From: UBA877 sp035506155
GTDB lineage: Bacteria > Chloroflexota > Anaerolineae > Anaerolineales > Villigracilaceae
Assembly: GCA_035506155.1 (NCBI GenBank)
Contig: DATJPX010000137.1
Coordinates: forward strand, 9,971 to 73,970
Direction: 5' to 3'
DNA: 64,000 bases
The translations under genes and the position numbers were made by a program. The notes below the pieces were generated by a model that had not been told where the DNA came from, searched no databases, and saw only the letters and a program-made list of their open reading frames with translations. Each line of letters opens with the position of its first letter. The stretch's first letter is position 1. Positions 43,198 through 51,140 of this stretch are shown one piece after another.

Positions 43198-44043
43198 CTA
43201 ATCTCCTGCGGGGTAAATGATCAGCCCAACTGTTCCAGGCCCAAGGTTGGCGGCCACTGCAATGGACAGTTCGGTTGTAATAAGTTCTTTGATATTGAAA
43301 ACCTTCTTCGCCCGTTCGAACAACTCCTGAGCCGACTGCGGGTCACGGGCATGCACGGAGGCCACATGGACGGACTCTTGCTCGAAGTGGTGTTCCAGCA
43401 TCTCCAAAACCCGATCGAGGGACTTGCTGCGCGTCCGCACTCGCTCAGTCATATCCAAGACGCCATCCTTCAGGACCACAATCGGTTTGACATTCAGCGC
43501 GGAAGCAATAGCCGCCTGCAAGGCCCCAACCCGTCCGCTCATGCGGGCATAGTCGAGCTTGTCCAGGGTCAGCACGATCTGGACGGTCCGGCGAATCCGG
43601 GCCATGCGCTCGACGATCTGCTGGACAGCCATCCCAGCCCGTTCGAGCAAGCGGGCTTCCCGGCACATCATGCCAAGGGCGGCCGAGCCAGCTCCTGAAT
43701 CAAAAGGGATCACATTGTACTTCCCGGCCAGGTCACGCGCCGCAGTCAGGGCCGATTGGAAGGTTCCGGAAAGCTTGCTGGTCACGTGCAACGAAAGGAT
43801 CGTGTCGCCGGTCCTGGCAATCCGCTCGTAGAATTCCTTGAACTGGAACGGGGAAGGCTGGGAAGTCTTGGGGATTTTTCCGCTCTCGTCGACAAGCTGG
43901 TAGAACTGCTCGTTGGATAGATCAACCCCGCCCAGATAAGTCTTGTCGCCAAAGTGAATATTGATCGGCAGAACCTGGATATTGTATTCTTTTTCCCATC
44001 CGGCAGGCATATCGGCCGCGCCGTCTGTAACGATCTGCAACAT
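43198..44043 (-). CDS. DegV-family fatty-acid-binding protein
   Basis: A 281-residue protein. MLQIVTDGAADMPAGWEKEYNIQVLPINIHFG at the start, TSQPSPFQFKEFYERIARTGDTILSLHVTSKLSGTFQSA in the middle and the final LGPGTVGLIIYPAGD are the DegV/EDD signature regions. DegV proteins bind a fatty acid and, with FakA, feed acyl-phosphate to phospholipid synthesis. The ATG at 44043 has AAGGAG upstream; the frame from 44085 overlaps the sigma gene. No FakA gene lies nearby. Confidence 0.93.
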   Translation of the reverse strand: MLQIVTDGAADMPAGWEKEYNIQVLPINIHFGDKTYLGGVDLSNEQFYQLVDESGKIPKTSQPSPFQFKEFYERIARTGDTILSLHVTSKLSGTFQSALTAARDLAGKYNVIPFDSGAGSAALGMMCREARLLERAGMAVQQIVERMARIRRTVQIVLTLDKLDYARMSGRVGALQAAIASALNVKPIVVLKDGVLDMTERVRTRSKSLDRVLEMLEHHFEQESVHVASVHARDPQSAQELFERAKKVFNIKELITTELSIAVAANLGPGTVGLIIYPAGD

Positions 44044-44047
44044 TAAA

Positions 44048-44608
44048 TTATTCTCCTTCCAGGCCGAGCCCCTCCAGTTCATCACGCAACGCCAACAGGG
44101 TCCGGTGGTACAGGCTTTTCACTGCGCCCTCGCTGCGGCCCATGGTCTCGCCGATTTCGGCATTCGACATATGCTCGACGAACTTCAAGATGAGCAGGTG
44201 CTGGCGTTCGTCCGGAAGATGACGGATAAGCTTCAGCAGCGCATCCCGATCCTGGGACTGCATCACGGCCACCTCGGGCGGCTCGCCCTTGTAGTGGATC
44301 GTAGGCGCGTCCGAGAGCGGGATCTCCTGGTGTCGACTGCGATCGCGGTGCCAGTTGGCGATCAGGTTGTGAGCAATGCGGTACAGCCATGCCGAGAACG
44401 GCACACCGCGATCGGTATAATTCTGGATATGATGCAAGGCGCGGTAGAAAACGCGGGCTGTCAGGTCTTCGGCATCATGTACGTTACCGGTCCGGTAATA
44501 GACGTAGTTAAATATGCGTTCTACGTAACGCTCGTACAACACACCAAAGGCATCCTGGTCACCCTGAGAGGCGCGGACCAGGATTTCCTGTTCGTCGATC
44601 TCCGGCAC
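44048..44608 (-). CDS. RNA polymerase sigma-70 family (ECF-type) sigma factor
   Basis: A 186-residue sigma factor. Region 2 (about 15-85) reads AFGVLYERYVERIFNYVYYRTGNVHDAEDLTARVFYRALHHI and PFSAWLYRIAHNLIANWHRD. Region 4 (about 125-180) reads LPDERQHLLILKFVEHMSNAEIGETMGRSEGAVKSLYHRTLLALRDEL. The start is GTG at 44608 after AAGGTG at good spacing; no ATG fits. It heads a unit with DegV and a small membrane protein and probably controls a specific regulon that cannot be read here. Confidence 0.94.
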   Translation of the reverse strand: MPEIDEQEILVRASQGDQDAFGVLYERYVERIFNYVYYRTGNVHDAEDLTARVFYRALHHIQNYTDRGVPFSAWLYRIAHNLIANWHRDRSRHQEIPLSDAPTIHYKGEPPEVAVMQSQDRDALLKLIRHLPDERQHLLILKFVEHMSNAEIGETMGRSEGAVKSLYHRTLLALRDELEGLGLEGE

Positions 44609-44692
44609 GTGTTCACCTTACCGGGAGGGTCTTGATAAAATAACCCCGCCGGACAAAAGAGGTTTCTTGACGGAGTATATCATGTTTGAATA

Positions 44693-44701
44693 TGCTATAA
44701 T
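44693..44701 (+). promoter_or_regulatory. Extended -10 promoter of tmRNA
   Basis: TGCTATAAT, a perfect -10 with TGn extension. No good -35 stands at 17 bases. Transcription would start near 44708, leaving a short leader that is cut to give the mature 5' end. Confidence 0.7.
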
Positions 44702-44747
44702 TTGGACCCCGGGGATTATCCCCTTACCGAGGAAGACCCCCGTTCAT

Positions 44748-45146
44748 GGGGATGACAGGCTTCGACGGAAGAGGCTGGTCCCGGAATGCGAGCCGAGAGG
44801 CGCCGAACTCGTAAACTCAGCGCAAACAATCAAGTGCCAACCGCACTTCCTACGCCGCTATGCCCCTCGCTGCGTAAGCAGTAGAGAGTAAACGGCCGAT
44901 CTCCTAGATGAGATCGCGTCCACCCGTCCCGAACTCTGCCCGGTGATGGGACTGGGCGTCACAAAGGTGGAGTGCCGCGCCTGATGCCGCTGACTGCGCG
45001 AAAGAGGGCTCTCGGGCCCGAGCGGCTGGCCGCAGGTCAAGTTTGCCGGCTGGATGACCTGCGGCGACAAGCCCAACCGGCTACGCTCGTAGATTTCCGA
45101 GGGTCGAGTCTTTCGGACGCGGGTTCGATTCCCGCCATCTCCACAA
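44748..45146 (+). ncRNA. ssrA: Transfer-messenger RNA (tmRNA)
   Basis: The 5' end GGGGATGACAGGCTTCGAC and the 3' end GCGGGTTCGATTCCCGCCATCTCCA are hallmark tmRNA termini. GGGGAT pairs with ATCTCC as the acceptor stem, and the T-arm is perfect. The bases after the discriminator A are CAA, so the 3' CCA is not fully encoded. The tag reading frame most likely resumes at GCC (44836) and encodes ANRTSYAAMPLAA before TAA (44875-44877); the LAA end is the usual protease-targeting signal. It rescues stalled ribosomes together with SmpB. Confidence 0.95.
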
Positions 45147-45147
45147 G

Positions 45148-45174
45148 AAAACGCATCCACTTGGGTGCGTTTTT
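45148..45174 (+). terminator. tmRNA terminator, first copy
   Basis: Stem AAAACGCA/TGCGTTTT with additional CC/GG pairs and a short loop, followed by TTTTC. Confidence 0.85.
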
Positions 45175-45231
45175 CGTTTCGGATGGGGTCCCCTTGAGGG
45201 GATGGTATCCGATCCCCGCCATCTCCACAAG

Positions 45232-45259
45232 AAAACGCATCTGTTTGGGTGCGTTTTTT
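45232..45259 (+). terminator. tmRNA terminator, second copy
   Basis: Same AAAACGCA/TGCGTTTT stem with a different loop (TCTGTTTGGG region) and a longer T-run. Confidence 0.85.
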
Positions 45260-45303
45260 CGTTTCGGATGGGGTCCTGAATCAGAATTGCAATTAAATCT
45301 TTG

Positions 45304-45331
45304 TTGATATTTTTTCAAGTCATGCTATACT
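45304..45331 (+). promoter_or_regulatory. Promoter of the Thr/Pro-linker lipoprotein
   Basis: TTGATA (45304-45309), 16 bases, TATACT (45326-45331) with a TGC extension before it. Confidence 0.65.
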
Positions 45332-45369
45332 TTTATCTATATCCACACACTTTAGGAGAGGAGAATGCA

Positions 45370-46134
45370 ATGAATAGAAGAGTATTGAGGCCATTTTTTT
45401 GTCTGGCGGGATTGATCTTGATCGTTGGTCTCGCGTGTGCGACTTCGGCGGCCCAGCCGACGTCGACATCGGTTCCTACCGTCCCCCCACCTCCCACTAA
45501 CACCCTGGAACCCACCCTGACCTCCACCCCCGCGGCGACCCCCACCCCTCAAGGGCCGCCTAAATTCTTCACCGAGGATTTCAACCAGGTATTTTCAGGG
45601 GATCCTCCATACTGGTCGCACTTCCTGACGAGCGGAAGCGAAAGCAAGCTGGAGATGAAATCCGACGGCAAATCATTCATCGTGACAATGAATGAAAAGC
45701 AGACCTACCTGTACATGATCTATAATCCCACCACGTACCAGAACGTTTCGCTGGATATCAAGTTTGACAACCGCGGGCGGAACACCAACAATATCAGCCT
45801 GATCTGCGATTATTCGGACGACAAGGGCTGGTATGAGTTCAACCTCGGCAGCGGCGGCGTCTGGAACATCCTGTTCTTCGACCAGGTGACCAAGTACTAT
45901 CAGTTCCTGGCGAACGGCGGTTCCGTGAACATCCATGCTGGCCAGGTATCCAATGAATACAAGGCCACCTGCCAGGGGAACGACCTGACCCTGTATATCA
46001 ACGGGGTCAAGACCTACAATATCACGGATAGCACCTACGCCCTCCAGGAGGGCAAGGTCGGGTTCTCCATCTCGTCCTTCGACGTCCTCCCGATCATCGT
46101 TGCCGTCGATTCGATCCAGGTCAGCGAGCCGTAA
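45370..46134 (+). CDS. Lipoprotein with concanavalin-like (LamG/DUF1080-type) domain
   Basis: A 254-residue protein. Signal peptide with lipobox GLAC (Cys about residue 23), then a Thr/Pro-rich linker (about 27-63), then a beta-sandwich domain: FFTEDFNQVFSGDPPYWSHF, YQNVSLDIKFDNRGRNTNNISLICDYSDDKGWYEFNLGSGG, NGVKTYNITDSTYALQEGKVGFSISSFD. The pattern fits the 3-keto-disaccharide hydrolase/LamG-like fold found in carbohydrate-binding surface proteins. GGAG precedes the ATG at 45370. The ligand is unknown. Confidence 0.85.
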   Translation: MNRRVLRPFFCLAGLILIVGLACATSAAQPTSTSVPTVPPPPTNTLEPTLTSTPAATPTPQGPPKFFTEDFNQVFSGDPPYWSHFLTSGSESKLEMKSDGKSFIVTMNEKQTYLYMIYNPTTYQNVSLDIKFDNRGRNTNNISLICDYSDDKGWYEFNLGSGGVWNILFFDQVTKYYQFLANGGSVNIHAGQVSNEYKATCQGNDLTLYINGVKTYNITDSTYALQEGKVGFSISSFDVLPIIVAVDSIQVSEP

Positions 46135-46154
46135 GCCGGATTCGATTTTTTCCG

Positions 46155-46184
46155 AAGGCCGTCTCAAATGAGACGGCCTTTTCG
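46155..46184 (+). terminator. Terminator after the lipoprotein
   Basis: A 12-bp perfect stem AAGGCCGTCTCA/TGAGACGGCCTT separated by two bases, followed by TTTTCGTTTT. Confidence 0.9.
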
Positions 46185-46317
46185 TTTTCCCTGCCGCCGA
46201 TGATAAAAAATCTACGCACCGTTAACGTTTTTCTTGCACCCGTGCGGTATCCTATCACCAACTGGAAATTACAGGGCGCAAACGCGCTTCTGCCATTTTT
46301 ATCCAAGGAGCATCGCT

Positions 46318-48225
46318 ATGGGAAAAATCATTGGAATCGATCTGGGGACCACCAACAGTGTGGTTGCCGTCATGGAAGGCGGACAGCCAACCGTGATTAC
46401 CACCGCCGAAGGCGGGCGCCTTTGCCCGTCGGTCGTAGCATTCAACAAAAATAACGAACGCCTGGTCGGGCAGACGGCCAAACGCCAGTCCGTGATCAAT
46501 TCGGAAAACACCATCTATTCCATCAAGCGCTTCATGGGCCGCCGCTTCGAAGAAGTGGAGACCGAACGCAAGATGGTGCCGTACGCCGTCGTGGCTGGAC
46601 CGTCAGACGAAGCCCGGGTTAAAATCCCGGTCACCAACCGCGAGTACAGCCCGGAGGAAATCTCCGCCATGATCCTGGCCAAGCTTAAGGCAGATGCCGA
46701 GGCTTACCTCGGGCAGTCGGTCACGGATGCCGTGATCACCGTCCCGGCTTACTTCAACGACAGCCAGCGCCAGGCCACCAAGAACGCCGGGAAGATCGCC
46801 GGGCTGGACGTGAAGCGCATCATCAACGAGCCGACCGCTTCGGCCCTGGCCTACGGGCTGGACAAGAAAAAGAACGAGACCATTCTCGTCTTCGACCTGG
46901 GCGGCGGCACGTTCGATGTGTCGGTCCTGGACGTCGGCGAGGGCGTGATCGAGGTCAAATCCACCAACGGCGATACCCACCTGGGTGGCGACGACTGGGA
47001 CCAGCGCGTCGTCTCCTGGGCCGCGGATGAGTTCAAGAAGCAGGAAGGCATCGACCTGCGATCCGACCGTCAGGCCCTCCAGCGCCTGCGCGAAGCCGCC
47101 GAGAAAGCCAAGATCGAGCTCTCCAGTATGATGGAGACCGAGATCAACCTGCCCTATATCACGGCAGATGCCAACGGACCAAAACACATGGTCCTCAAGC
47201 TCAGCCGGGCCAAATTCGAGCAGATGACCGAAGACCTGCTCAACCGCTGCGTCCACCCGTTCGAGAATGCCCTCAAGGACGCCGGTCTCAAGGCAGGCGA
47301 CCTGAACGAAGTGGTCCTGGTAGGCGGCTCGAGCCGCATGCCGATGGTCCAGGAACTGGTCCGCCGGCTGACCAACGGGAAGGAGCCCAACAAGGGCGTC
47401 AACCCCGACGAGGTCGTAGCGGTCGGTGCGGCCATCCAGGGCGGCGTGATGGGCGGCGAAGTCAAGGACATCCTCCTGCTCGACGTGACCCCGCTCTCGC
47501 TGGGCGTGGAAACCCTGGGCGGTGTGATGACCAAGATGATCGAGCGCAACACCACCATCCCGGTCCGCAAGACCGAGACCTACTCGACCGCCGCCGACAG
47601 CCAGACCGCCGTGGACATCCACATCCTGCAGGGCGAGCGCCCGATGGCTGCCGACAACATGAGCTTGGGCCGCTTCCGCCTGGACGGCATCCCGCCGGCC
47701 CCGCGCGGCATCCCGCAGGTCGAGGTCACTTTCGATATCGACGCCAACGGCATCCTGAATGTCACCGCCAAAGACAAGGCCACTGCCCGCGAGCAGAAGG
47801 TCACCGTCACGGCCTCCACCAACCTGAACAAGGACGACATCTCCCGCAAGGTCGAGGAAGCCAAGAAGTACGAAGCCGATGACAAGAAGCGCCGTGATCT
47901 GATCGACGCCCGCAACAACGCCGACAACCTGGTCTACCAGACCGAAAAGGCGCTGCGTGACCTAGGCGAGAAGGTTTCTTCGGAGGAACGCGGCAAGATC
48001 GAGGGCAAGATCAGCGATCTCAAGCAGGCTTCCCAGGGCGATGACATCAACCGGATCAAGAAGGCCACCGACGAACTGCAAAACGTCTTCTACGCCTTGA
48101 GCCAGCAAATGTACTCCCAGGGACAGAAGGCCGCCGAAGGGCAGCCGCAGGGAGAAGCTCCGCAGACTCCGCCCCAGGGCGGGCATGACGGAGACGTGAT
48201 CGACGGCGAAGTCCGTGACGCCTAA
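46318..48225 (+). CDS. dnaK: Chaperone DnaK (Hsp70)
   Basis: A 635-residue Hsp70. The N-terminal ATPase starts IIGIDLGTTNSVVAVMEGG, with VPAYFNDSQRQATKNAGKIAGLDVKRIINEPTASALAYGLDKK and VFDLGGGTFDVSVLD. The substrate domain has LDVTPLSLGVETLGGVMTKMIERNTTIP. The C-terminal lid is followed by a Gln/Gly/Pro-rich tail ending DGDVIDGEVRDA, near the usual DnaK end. AAGGAG precedes the ATG at 46318. There is no grpE, dnaJ or hrcA next to it, and no CIRCE element (TTAGCACTC dyad) upstream. A terminator follows at once, so it is a single-gene unit. Confidence 0.98.
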   Translation: MGKIIGIDLGTTNSVVAVMEGGQPTVITTAEGGRLCPSVVAFNKNNERLVGQTAKRQSVINSENTIYSIKRFMGRRFEEVETERKMVPYAVVAGPSDEARVKIPVTNREYSPEEISAMILAKLKADAEAYLGQSVTDAVITVPAYFNDSQRQATKNAGKIAGLDVKRIINEPTASALAYGLDKKKNETILVFDLGGGTFDVSVLDVGEGVIEVKSTNGDTHLGGDDWDQRVVSWAADEFKKQEGIDLRSDRQALQRLREAAEKAKIELSSMMETEINLPYITADANGPKHMVLKLSRAKFEQMTEDLLNRCVHPFENALKDAGLKAGDLNEVVLVGGSSRMPMVQELVRRLTNGKEPNKGVNPDEVVAVGAAIQGGVMGGEVKDILLLDVTPLSLGVETLGGVMTKMIERNTTIPVRKTETYSTAADSQTAVDIHILQGERPMAADNMSLGRFRLDGIPPAPRGIPQVEVTFDIDANGILNVTAKDKATAREQKVTVTASTNLNKDDISRKVEEAKKYEADDKKRRDLIDARNNADNLVYQTEKALRDLGEKVSSEERGKIEGKISDLKQASQGDDINRIKKATDELQNVFYALSQQMYSQGQKAAEGQPQGEAPQTPPQGGHDGDVIDGEVRDA

Positions 48226-48235
48226 GTAAATGCGC

Positions 48236-48272
48236 AAAGTCCCGGTCCGAAACAAGGGCCGGGACTTTTTTA
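48236..48272 (+). terminator. dnaK terminator
   Basis: Stem AAAGTCCCGG...CCGGGACTTT extended by TCC/GGG pairs, loop GAAACAA, followed by a T-run. Confidence 0.9.
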
Positions 48273-48323
48273 TTCCTGTATTTTCTATCTAATTTCTAAC
48301 TTTCTGGTCGTTTCGGAAAGCAG

Positions 48324-48329
48324 TATAAT
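48324..48329 (+). promoter_or_regulatory. -10 box of the first C39-like gene, possible leaderless start
   Basis: A perfect TATAAT ends seven bases before the ATG at 48337, and no Shine-Dalgarno sequence is present. Transcription should start at or next to the start codon. The -35 region is weak. Confidence 0.55.
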
Positions 48330-48336
48330 CCTGACC

Positions 48337-49734
48337 ATGTGGAAACAAATGTGGAAACAGACCAATCTCGTCGTCAAAATCCTGGTTGCCCTGGCAATCC
48401 TGTTCGCCCTGGCAGCCGGTTTGAGCTTCATTCCGCGCATCCATGAGGCCCTCTCCTGGCGGTTCGACAATTTTCGCCTGAGCGTGATCTATTTCTTTAA
48501 CCCACCGCAAAAAGTGGCCTTCCATCCCAGCGAACAGTCGCTGCCCACCCCCACCCTCGGACCGGCCACCCTACTTCCGCCAACGGACACGCCCCTGCCG
48601 GCCGATCTGGCGACTCCCACCGCCACATCGACCCCGCTCCCTTCTTCGACCGTCCTGGCAAACGTCACCTATGTCGATCAAATGAACCGCTACAATTATT
48701 GCGGTCCAGCAAACCTGGCCATGGCGCTCGAATACTGGGGCTATAAAGGCGCTCCCGGCGCGACCACGGAATTGCGCGACCAGATCGCATCAGTCGTCAA
48801 GCCGGGCGAGGCGGATCCCACCAAGAACTTCATCGACCGGGGCAACACCGACGTGAACGTCATGCCGACCGAACTGGTCGATTACGTCAACAACTACACC
48901 ACCCTGAAGGCCCTCTACGCCTTCGGCGGGACCCCCGACCTGCTCAAGCGCCTGATCGCGGCCGGCTTCCCGGCCATCACCGAAAAGGGCATCTACGAAC
49001 CGCTCCTGCCGGATAACTCCGTCCAATGGGCCGGACATTACTCCTTCACCACCGGCTACGACGACAGCCAGCAGGTCTTCATCTGGCAGGATTCCTACCT
49101 GCCCTTGCCCAAATCGGTCGGCAAGAATACCAAGACCCCTTACCTCGAATATATCAACAACTGGCGCGCCTTCGACTACCTATTCATCGTCGTCTATCCC
49201 CCCGACCGCGAGCAGGACCTGTTCCAGGTACTCGGTCCTTACGCGAACCTGGGCTGGTCGGCCCAGCACGCCTTGGACATCTCCAATCAGGAAATCTCCA
49301 GCCTGACTCTGGGCGGGAATGACCTGTACTTCGCCATGTTCAACAAGGTCACCAGCCTGGTCAACCTGGACAACCCGGATTACGGCCGGGCCGCCACCGC
49401 CTACGACCAGGCCACCGCCTATTACAACAATACGCTCCTGGTGGCCGACGACAAGCCGATCCCGTACCGGATCATGTGGTACCAGACCGCTCCGTACAAA
49501 GCCTATTATTACTCCGGCCGTTACCAGGACGTCATCAACCTGGCCAACGTCAACCTTCAAACCATCGAAAAAGGCGGCCGGGAGCTCGAGGAAAGCTGGT
49601 ACTGGAAATCCCGGGCCGAATATGCCCTGAGCGAGTTCGGCAACGCCTATACCTCGATGCGCCGGGCTCTCTACTACCACCCCAACTTCCAGCCAGCCCT
49701 GGATATGTTCTCCCTGTGGGGCGTCACCCCGTAG
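48337..49734 (+). CDS. Membrane-anchored C39-like cysteine peptidase with TPR tail, first copy
   Basis: A 465-residue protein. An N-terminal anchor helix (about 12-32) is followed by a Thr/Pro-rich linker (about 70-105) and a papain-like C39 domain (about 108-290) with Cys122 in YNYCGPANLAMALEYWG, His234 in GHYSFTTGYDD and Asp252 in WQDSY, a complete candidate triad. The C-terminal 150 residues contain TPR-like helices (DYGRAATAYDQATAYYNN, KAYYYSGRYQDVINLANVNLQ, SEFGNAYTSMRRALYYHP). It probably works outside the cell; the target is unknown. It is a close paralogue of the next gene. Confidence 0.85.
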   Translation: MWKQMWKQTNLVVKILVALAILFALAAGLSFIPRIHEALSWRFDNFRLSVIYFFNPPQKVAFHPSEQSLPTPTLGPATLLPPTDTPLPADLATPTATSTPLPSSTVLANVTYVDQMNRYNYCGPANLAMALEYWGYKGAPGATTELRDQIASVVKPGEADPTKNFIDRGNTDVNVMPTELVDYVNNYTTLKALYAFGGTPDLLKRLIAAGFPAITEKGIYEPLLPDNSVQWAGHYSFTTGYDDSQQVFIWQDSYLPLPKSVGKNTKTPYLEYINNWRAFDYLFIVVYPPDREQDLFQVLGPYANLGWSAQHALDISNQEISSLTLGGNDLYFAMFNKVTSLVNLDNPDYGRAATAYDQATAYYNNTLLVADDKPIPYRIMWYQTAPYKAYYYSGRYQDVINLANVNLQTIEKGGRELEESWYWKSRAEYALSEFGNAYTSMRRALYYHPNFQPALDMFSLWGVTP

Positions 49735-49765
49735 ATTCTTTCCCGACTCTCAAAAAAGACCCCTG

Positions 49766-49795
49766 CGAGGCCCGGCCGAATACCGGGCCTCGTTC
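49766..49795 (+). terminator. Terminator between the two C39-like genes
   Basis: A perfect 10-bp stem CGAGGCCCGG/CCGGGCCTCG, 7-base loop, then a short TT. It separates the paralogues into two transcription units. Confidence 0.75.
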
Positions 49796-49800
49796 TGGTA

Positions 49801-49806
49801 TATAAT
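49801..49806 (+). promoter_or_regulatory. -10 box of the second C39-like gene, possible leaderless start
   Basis: TATAAT, with TGG upstream, ends seven bases before the ATG at 49814. No ribosome site can fit between. Confidence 0.55.
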
Positions 49807-49813
49807 CCACGCC

Positions 49814-51139
49814 ATGGACAAGCGACCGAAGAAGTATCGGGGCCTGGCAGTCATTCTGGTCTGTCTCTTCGTTGTTATTGGGATCTCCTTCATACCTCCC
49901 ATTCACACGCGCCTGGCCCGGCGCGTCAACGCCGCCTGGACCTCCATCCGCTTTTACCTGCACCCGCCCGGTCAGGCCGTCTTCGTTCCCACCCAGCAAA
50001 ACCAGTCGGACTGGCTCGCCACCCAGGTCGCGGAGACCAAACTGGCCACGCCGGCTGCCACGCCCACTGACCTGGCGACGGCCACGGTCACTTCCACGCC
50101 CATCCCGGGGACTGTCAACCTCCCTGGAGTGGTCTACGTCGACCAGTACAACCGCTGGAACTACTGCGGTCCGGCCAACCTGACCATGGCGCTCAAGTTC
50201 TGGGGCTGGAGCGGAGACCGTGACCAGGTGGCGGCAGTCGTCCGCCCCGGCCGGAACGATCCCTCGATCGACTTCATCTCGCGCGGCGAGACCGATTTGA
50301 ACGTCATGCCGACCGAGTTGGTCGATTTCGTCGGCCAGTACACCCAGTTCCGCGCCCAACTGCGCTACGGGGGCACCCCCGACCTGCTCAAGCGCCTGAT
50401 CGCAGCCGGCTTCCCGATGGTGATCGAGAAGGGCTACTTCGCCCACGACACGGTCGGCAAGTACTCCTGGATGGGCCATTACGAGTTCGTCACCGGCTAC
50501 GATGACGCCGGCGGGACCTTCCTGGTCCAGGATGCCTACGAGTTCGGCCCCAATCTCTCCGTGGCCTATACGGATTTCAGCCAGGGCTGGCGGGCCTTCG
50601 ACTACCTGTTTTTCGTCGTCTACCCGCCCGAGCGGGAAGCCGATCTCAACCGGCTGCTCGGGGAATGGAGCGACCCGGCCTGGGCCAACCTGCATGCCCT
50701 CGACGTGGCCATGCAGGAGACCCAAGCCCTGACCGGGGTGGACAAGTTCTTCGCCGCCTTCAACGTCGGCACCAGCCATGTCAACCTGGGACAATACTCC
50801 GAAGCTGCCAGCGCCTACGACTACGCCTTCCAACTTTACGCCAGCCTGGATGGAGACACCACCAGCCGTCCCTATCGCCTGATGTGGTACGAAATCGGTC
50901 CCTACCCGGCCTATTACAACACCGGGCGCTACCAGGACCTGATCGACCTGGCAAACGTCACCCTGGCCGCCCCGCGGACCGGGCCAACCCTGGAGGAGAG
51001 CCTGTACTGGCGCGGCATGGCCGAATATGCTCTGAACCAGCAGGACAAGGCCATCCAGGATATGCGCTCCGCCCTTTACTATCATCCCGGATACCTCCCG
51101 GTGCTTCAGGCTTTCAACCAATGGGGCATCGCGCCTTGA
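49814..51139 (+). CDS. Membrane-anchored C39-like cysteine peptidase with TPR tail, second copy
   Basis: A 441-residue paralogue of the preceding protein with the same order of parts: anchor helix (about 10-28), Thr/Pro linker, C39-like domain with Cys118 (WNYCGPANLTMALKFWG), His222 (GHYEFVTGYDD), Asp240 (VQDAYEF), and a TPR-like C-terminus (QYSEAASAYDYAFQLYA, YYNTGRYQDLIDLANVTLA, LNQQDKAIQDMRSALYYHPGY). Motifs such as DLNVMPTELVD and GGTPDLLKRLIAAGFP are shared nearly word for word. The nuclease gene starts one base after its stop. Confidence 0.85.
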   Translation: MDKRPKKYRGLAVILVCLFVVIGISFIPPIHTRLARRVNAAWTSIRFYLHPPGQAVFVPTQQNQSDWLATQVAETKLATPAATPTDLATATVTSTPIPGTVNLPGVVYVDQYNRWNYCGPANLTMALKFWGWSGDRDQVAAVVRPGRNDPSIDFISRGETDLNVMPTELVDFVGQYTQFRAQLRYGGTPDLLKRLIAAGFPMVIEKGYFAHDTVGKYSWMGHYEFVTGYDDAGGTFLVQDAYEFGPNLSVAYTDFSQGWRAFDYLFFVVYPPEREADLNRLLGEWSDPAWANLHALDVAMQETQALTGVDKFFAAFNVGTSHVNLGQYSEAASAYDYAFQLYASLDGDTTSRPYRLMWYEIGPYPAYYNTGRYQDLIDLANVTLAAPRTGPTLEESLYWRGMAEYALNQQDKAIQDMRSALYYHPGYLPVLQAFNQWGIAP

Positions 51140-51140
51140 T

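Larger units (their letters stand above)
45126..45276 (+). repeat. Tandem duplication of the tmRNA 3' end and terminator
   Basis: Two 66-67-base copies (45126-45191 and 45210-45276, offset 84) of CGATTCCCGCCATCTCCAC, terminator hairpin and GGATGGGGTCC, differing at about five positions. The first copy is the true tmRNA end; the second lies free downstream. Confidence 0.9.

Noticed and set aside
45148..45259. Two separate small RNA genes after tmRNA
   Set aside because: The second block is a copy of the tmRNA 3' end and terminator without a promoter or 5' part.
46200..46317. Heat-shock CIRCE operator before dnaK
   Set aside because: No TTAGCACTC-n9-GAGTGCTAA dyad or close variant is present.
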